From Butyrivibrio sp. (lineage in GTDB: Bacteria > Bacillota > Clostridia > Lachnospirales > Lachnospiraceae): a DNA stretch of 64,000 nt. Below, piece after piece: positions 59,119-64,000 of this stretch. The first letter of the stretch is position 1. Each line of letters opens with the position of its first letter. A model generated the notes under the pieces. That model ran no database searches and was not told the DNA's origin. It worked only from the letters and a program-made list of their open reading frames with translations. The position numbers and the translations under genes are program-made. Location of the stretch: NCBI GenBank assembly GCA_016291375.1, contig JAEEXE010000004.1:58472-122471 (forward strand). Direction: 5' to 3'.

Positions 59119-59799
59119 GTGGATGACTTGAAGATTTTGGTAGTTGATGACGAGAGCCGTATGCGTAAGCTCGTCAAAGACTTTCTTATAAAGGATGGTT
59201 ATATTGTACTTGAGGCCGGAGACGGCCAGCAGGCGCTTGATATGTTTTACGAGGATAAAGATATTTCTCTTATTATTCTTGATGTCATGATGCCCAAAAG
59301 AGACGGCTGGGAAGTGTGCCGAGAGATAAGGAACAATTCTAAGGTTCCTATCATCATGCTTACAGCAAAATCAGAGGAAAGAGATGAGCTCCTTGGCTTT
59401 GAACTTGGAGTTGATGAGTATATATCCAAGCCTTTCAGCCCTAAGATTCTTGCGGCAAGAGTTTCCGCAATACTTCGTAGGACCAATCAGGCTGTCAACA
59501 ATCAGGTTATGGAAGCCGGAGGTATTACTATCAACAAGGTTGCTCATAGCGTATTTGTTGACGACAAAGAGGTCGATCTTAGTTATAAAGAATTTGAGCT
59601 TCTCAGCTTCTTTTTTGAAAATAAGGGAGTGGCTCTTTCAAGAGAAAAAATACTTAATAACGTGTGGAACTATGATTACTTTGGTGACGCGCGTACTATC
59701 GATACCCATGTCAAGAAACTTAGAGGTAAGCTTGGAAACAAGGGCGACCTGATCAAGACGATCTGGGGAATGGGGTATAAATTTGAAACAAACCAGTGA
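59119..59799 (+). CDS. OmpR-family response regulator
   Basis: ILVVDDESRMRKLVKDFL, LIILDVMMPKRDGWEVC, winged-helix VDLSYKEFELLSFFFENKG...DARTIDTHVKKLRGKLG. Confidence 0.96.
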   Translation: MDDLKILVVDDESRMRKLVKDFLIKDGYIVLEAGDGQQALDMFYEDKDISLIILDVMMPKRDGWEVCREIRNNSKVPIIMLTAKSEERDELLGFELGVDEYISKPFSPKILAARVSAILRRTNQAVNNQVMEAGGITINKVAHSVFVDDKEVDLSYKEFELLSFFFENKGVALSREKILNNVWNYDYFGDARTIDTHVKKLRGKLGNKGDLIKTIWGMGYKFETNQ

Positions 59800-61318
59800 T
59801 GCCGGATATACCAAAAAAATTACTCATTCTATACGTCTTGAGATAAGCTTGGCTTTCTTGCTGACTATGATCATCGCATTTGGCTTCAGTATTGTGATGA
59901 ATGTTCTTTTCATGGACAAGTACTACATCAGAAACAAGAAAGACACCATTTTGGAGGCTTACAAGGACGTTCAGAGTGCTATTTCCCACGGCGAGAATAT
60001 TTCTACAGACTACTTTAATGAGAAGATTCATCAGATCTGTGAGAGATACAATATTGAACTTTTGGTTTTTGAGGCGAGTAACAAACATATTACTTTGTCT
60101 TCTATGTCTGATAAAACCGGACGATCCATGGTGGATGCCATTGTAAGCTATATTTCTGAAGATGAGCTTGATGATCCAAACAGGGAAATTAAGGTCATTT
60201 CTCCCCCGGGAGAGAGCTATACCCTTCAGATGAACAAGGATAACACTACCGGAATAGAGTATATGGAGATGTGGGGCGTAGTAGAATCTGAGTACTTTGT
60301 GTTCGTAAGGACTACAATGCAGAGTATCAGAGATAACGTTTCAATATCCAATACTTTCATGGCGATGACCGCTTTTACTGCGCTTTCTATCGGCGCTATA
60401 CTGGTTCTTTTTATATCCAAAAAAGTCACAGACCCCATCAAGAAACTCTATCAGATTTCTGATGAGATGAAGAGGCTTAATTTCGAAGCAAAATATATTG
60501 ATGATGATAAACATACAAATGAAATAGATATCCTTGGACAGAACATGAATGAGCTGTCAGAGATTCTTGAGTCATCCATTAAGGATCTTAAGAATGCCAA
60601 TATAGCTTTGAGGCGTGATATTGAGCACAAGGAAGAAGTTGATGAGATGCGTAAGGAATTTCTTTCCAACGTTTCTCATGAGCTTAAAACTCCCATAGCG
60701 CTTATTCAAGGTTATGCTGAGGGCCTTAAAGAGGGTATCAACGATGATGCTGAGAGCAGAGAGTTTTATTGTGAAGTCATAATGGATGAGGCATCCAAGA
60801 TGAACATCATGGTTAAAAAACTGCTTACTCTCAATCAGCTTGAATTTGGCGATGATAACGCCGACATGGAGCGCTTTGATATCGTTGAGCTTGTAACCAA
60901 CTATATAAAATCGGCGGAACTTCTTGCCAATCAGAAGGATGTTACAGTTAAACTTGCTGATTATAAGCCGATATTTGTATGGGGAGATGAATTTAGAGTT
61001 GAAGAGGTGCTGCAGAATTACTACAGCAACGCTCTTAACCATATAGGCGGTGAGAGAATCGTAGAGGTTAAGATCACTGAAAAAGACAATAAGGTAAGAG
61101 TATCTGTATTTAACACAGGTAATCCCATTCCCGAAGACAGCATAGGACACATCTGGGAGAAGTTCTACAAAGTCGATAAAGCCAGAACAAGAGAATACGG
61201 CGGAAGCGGCGTTGGCTTGTCCATAGTTAAGGCTATTATGGAGAGCATGAATCAAGATTACGGCGTCATCAATTATGATAACGGCGTTGAGTTCTATTTT
61301 GAACTCGAGACCAAATAA
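59783..61318 (+). CDS. Sensor histidine kinase
   Basis: Two TM segments, HAMP, FLSNVSHELKTPIALIQGYAEGL, YGGSGVGLSIVKAIME; overlaps the response regulator by 17 nt. Confidence 0.96.
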   Translation: MKQTSDAGYTKKITHSIRLEISLAFLLTMIIAFGFSIVMNVLFMDKYYIRNKKDTILEAYKDVQSAISHGENISTDYFNEKIHQICERYNIELLVFEASNKHITLSSMSDKTGRSMVDAIVSYISEDELDDPNREIKVISPPGESYTLQMNKDNTTGIEYMEMWGVVESEYFVFVRTTMQSIRDNVSISNTFMAMTAFTALSIGAILVLFISKKVTDPIKKLYQISDEMKRLNFEAKYIDDDKHTNEIDILGQNMNELSEILESSIKDLKNANIALRRDIEHKEEVDEMRKEFLSNVSHELKTPIALIQGYAEGLKEGINDDAESREFYCEVIMDEASKMNIMVKKLLTLNQLEFGDDNADMERFDIVELVTNYIKSAELLANQKDVTVKLADYKPIFVWGDEFRVEEVLQNYYSNALNHIGGERIVEVKITEKDNKVRVSVFNTGNPIPEDSIGHIWEKFYKVDKARTREYGGSGVGLSIVKAIMESMNQDYGVINYDNGVEFYFELETK

Positions 61319-61333
61319 TATGAGGGATATCTT

Positions 61334-62263
61334 ATGAAGGCAAAAAAGTATTTGGGACTTGCTATACTTATCAGTGCGGGACTTGCTCTTTCCGGATGCG
61401 GAGAGCAGTTTCCTACACTAACAGAAGAGGAATATAACCAGACCGTGGAATACGCGGTGGGTCTTTTGATGAAATATTCTGCCAATGCAGAGAGTAAACT
61501 GACATATGTCGATCCGGCTTTTGCGAAAGAAGTTATTGAACAGGAAAAGCAAAAGAATGAACAAGAAATACAGAATGCTTTTGAGAACGCAACCGACTGG
61601 ACCAGTGATGTACCGGATAGCGGAAGCTCTTTTGCATCAGGAGAAGAATCAGGTGAACCGGGAGAAGGTTCCTCCAAAGACAGCTCTTTTGCCCAAAATG
61701 ACGATAATGACAAAGATGCAGCCAAAGAAGATGATGCTGTAAGCGGAAAGTCTTCCGGAAGCGAAACATCTGACTTAAGCAATGCGGATAACAGCGCTTC
61801 AGATTCAGGCAACGGATCATTTAGTGATGATTCAGGCGCAGTGGTCATGTCAGACGATGAGTCCAGAGAGATAATGGATGATATATTCCTTTCTTATCAG
61901 GGATATTCCATCTCCAAGACATATCCGGAAAGCTCCAAGAGCTACGTTGTCAATGCGGATAAGGGAAAGCGACTTCTTGTACTTAGATTTGATCTTTACA
62001 ACGCTTCCGATAATTCCAAGAGTGTAAATATGTTAAAGCTTAATCTGTTGTTCCAGATTGTTTTAAACGGCAAGAATCTTGGATATACTTCGGTTACATT
62101 CCTTCCAAACGACCTGTCATCTTATATCGGCACTATTGATTCAAGGGCGCATGAGAGCCTTGTGGTGCTGACACAGATAGATGAAAAGAGTACATCCAAC
62201 GTGGAGACTTTGGGACTTATAGTTACAAGAGATGGCAAAGATACAAAGGTAATACTAAGATAA
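61334..62263 (+). CDS. Lipoprotein with Ser/Asp/Glu-rich linker
   Basis: Lipobox LALSGCGE; acidic/Ser low-complexity middle; beta-rich C-terminal domain. Confidence 0.8.
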   Translation: MKAKKYLGLAILISAGLALSGCGEQFPTLTEEEYNQTVEYAVGLLMKYSANAESKLTYVDPAFAKEVIEQEKQKNEQEIQNAFENATDWTSDVPDSGSSFASGEESGEPGEGSSKDSSFAQNDDNDKDAAKEDDAVSGKSSGSETSDLSNADNSASDSGNGSFSDDSGAVVMSDDESREIMDDIFLSYQGYSISKTYPESSKSYVVNADKGKRLLVLRFDLYNASDNSKSVNMLKLNLLFQIVLNGKNLGYTSVTFLPNDLSSYIGTIDSRAHESLVVLTQIDEKSTSNVETLGLIVTRDGKDTKVILR

Positions 62264-62268
62264 AGAAT

Positions 62269-62296
62269 TAAAAGGCCGACATGATCGGCCTTTTTA
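62269..62296 (+). terminator. Rho-independent terminator
   Basis: AAAAGGCCGA-catga-TCGGCCTTTTT. Confidence 0.9.
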
Positions 62297-62328
62297 AGCA
62301 TATGACATAATGAATAAGGAGCACATAA

Positions 62329-63174
62329 ATGGTAAAAATACTTGCAGACAGTACCTGTGACTTGTCTAAAGAACTTATAGATAAATATGATATCGCTATA
62401 ATCCCTCTGTATGTAAGGCTTGGTGATGATGAATACCTCGACGGAGTAAATGTTACACCACAGGAACTCTATGACTGGTCCGATAAGAACGGAGAAACTC
62501 CAAAGACTGCGGCTGCATCGGTTGCGGATATCATGGATATAATAGAAAAGAATAAGGCAGATGAATACGTGATCTTTACTATATCTGCATCTATGTCTGC
62601 GAATAATTCCAATTGCAGACTTGCAGCAGAAGAACTTGGGATAACTGAAAAGGTGCACGTAATAGATTCACAGAACCTTTCAACGGGGATTGGACTTCAG
62701 ATAATAGAAGCCTGTGAGCTTGCAAGCGCCGGGAAAAGCGGCACGGAAATAGAAGAGTATATTCTTGCACTTAGAGATAAGGTGCGGGCTAGTTTTGTAA
62801 TTGATACACTTACCTATCTGTATAGAGGCGGAAGATGTTCAGGGCTTGCTGCTCTTCTTGGAAATGCTCTTAAGCTACATCCAAGGATTGCGGTAAAAGA
62901 GGGCGCTATGGGGCCGGAGAAGAAATACAGAGGTCTTCCCAAGAAGTATATAATGGACTATGTAAAAGATATGGAGGCTGAATTAAAGACCGCCAAGAAA
63001 AACAGAGTGTTTATCACTCATTCCGGGTGCGACAGAGAAGTGGTTGAAATGGTGCGTGAATATCTGAAGGGTCTTGGCAGATTCGATGAGATACTTGAGA
63101 CTCGCGCCGGGGCAGTCGTTTCATCACATTGTGGTCCGGGAACACTTGGAGTTCTCTTTATAGATGAGGCTTAA
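62329..63174 (+). CDS. degV: DegV family fatty-acid-binding protein
   Basis: KILADSTCDLSKELIDKYDIAIIPLYVRLGDDEYLDGVNVTPQELYDW, IDTLTYLYRGGRCSGLAALLGNALKLHPRIAVKEG. Confidence 0.95.
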   Translation: MVKILADSTCDLSKELIDKYDIAIIPLYVRLGDDEYLDGVNVTPQELYDWSDKNGETPKTAAASVADIMDIIEKNKADEYVIFTISASMSANNSNCRLAAEELGITEKVHVIDSQNLSTGIGLQIIEACELASAGKSGTEIEEYILALRDKVRASFVIDTLTYLYRGGRCSGLAALLGNALKLHPRIAVKEGAMGPEKKYRGLPKKYIMDYVKDMEAELKTAKKNRVFITHSGCDREVVEMVREYLKGLGRFDEILETRAGAVVSSHCGPGTLGVLFIDEA

Positions 63175-63333
63175 AACCGCCTGTAGAGCGGGCTTTAACT
63201 GTTGATAACAGCATAAATGGTGAATGTGTTCATAAAAGTGCACAACCAAAGCATTGAAAAAATGCCGTGGTTGTGCATTTCTACTATAGAAAAAAGAAAT
63301 TTAAAAAAATTGGATTTTTTTTAAAAATAGTTG

Positions 63334-63362
63334 TTGACATTAAAGATTTGCGGTGATATATT
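63334..63362 (+). promoter_or_regulatory. rRNA operon promoter
   Basis: TTGACA (63334-63339), 17 bp, TATATT (63357-63362), ~190 nt upstream of 16S. Confidence 0.8.
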
Positions 63363-63554
63363 TATATTCGTTGCTGATGCAGGCAGAAACGTCGCAAACG
63401 CAGCACTGGAGCGGGTTTTAGGCTCCTTGTACCTTGACAAATAAACAGTAATGCAACCCTGAAAGATTCCAAGAGAATTATTCAGAATAAAATAGTAAAT
63501 TAACGGACAGAACAAAAGCCAAGCTTAGTTTTGACCGGATCAACAATCATATTT

Positions 63555-64000
<446 letters not shown>

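Noticed and set aside
1-63550. tRNA genes
   Set aside because: No GGTTCRA T-loop/acceptor arrangement noticed while reading; a tRNAscan run would be needed to exclude one.

Overview
64 kb of a low-to-mid GC Firmicutes chromosome. The 16S rRNA 5' end at the right edge and the gene content point to Lachnospiraceae, probably Butyrivibrio-like (inference). Most of the window is housekeeping: polyamine genes (nspC-aguA-aguB), hslO, rex, nnr, alr, yebC, an M16C peptidase, era, recO, glyS, alaS, sortase B, a znuA-like gene, rpsU (missed by the ORF track), scpAB, a five-gene Na+-pumping decarboxylase cluster, a glycogen-debranching enzyme, a two-component system, degV and the start of an rRNA operon. 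The least ordinary region is ~3.7-18.4 kb. It holds four paralogous secreted proteins plus one gene remnant, built on an Asn-rich heptad repeat (N-x-G-x-[IV]-x-x, occasionally 9-mers) that predicts a beta-solenoid, followed by two further conserved modules. Three secreted 5'-nucleotidase-family metallophosphatases flank them, two of which lack the usual C-terminal domain. Other leads: a structured ~105-nt intergenic element present twice (3.5 kb and 48.05 kb) with compensatory stem changes, a run of hairpins downstream of rpsU, a RyR-domain putative channel-like membrane protein next to a J-domain protein, an apparent Rex autoregulatory site, duplicated palindromes around the znuA-like promoter, a possible promoter-to-terminator small RNA upstream of an MCP gene, and decayed fragments of an MCP gene and possibly a CHAP gene. 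All calls come from reading the sequence and the supplied translations; no searches were run.
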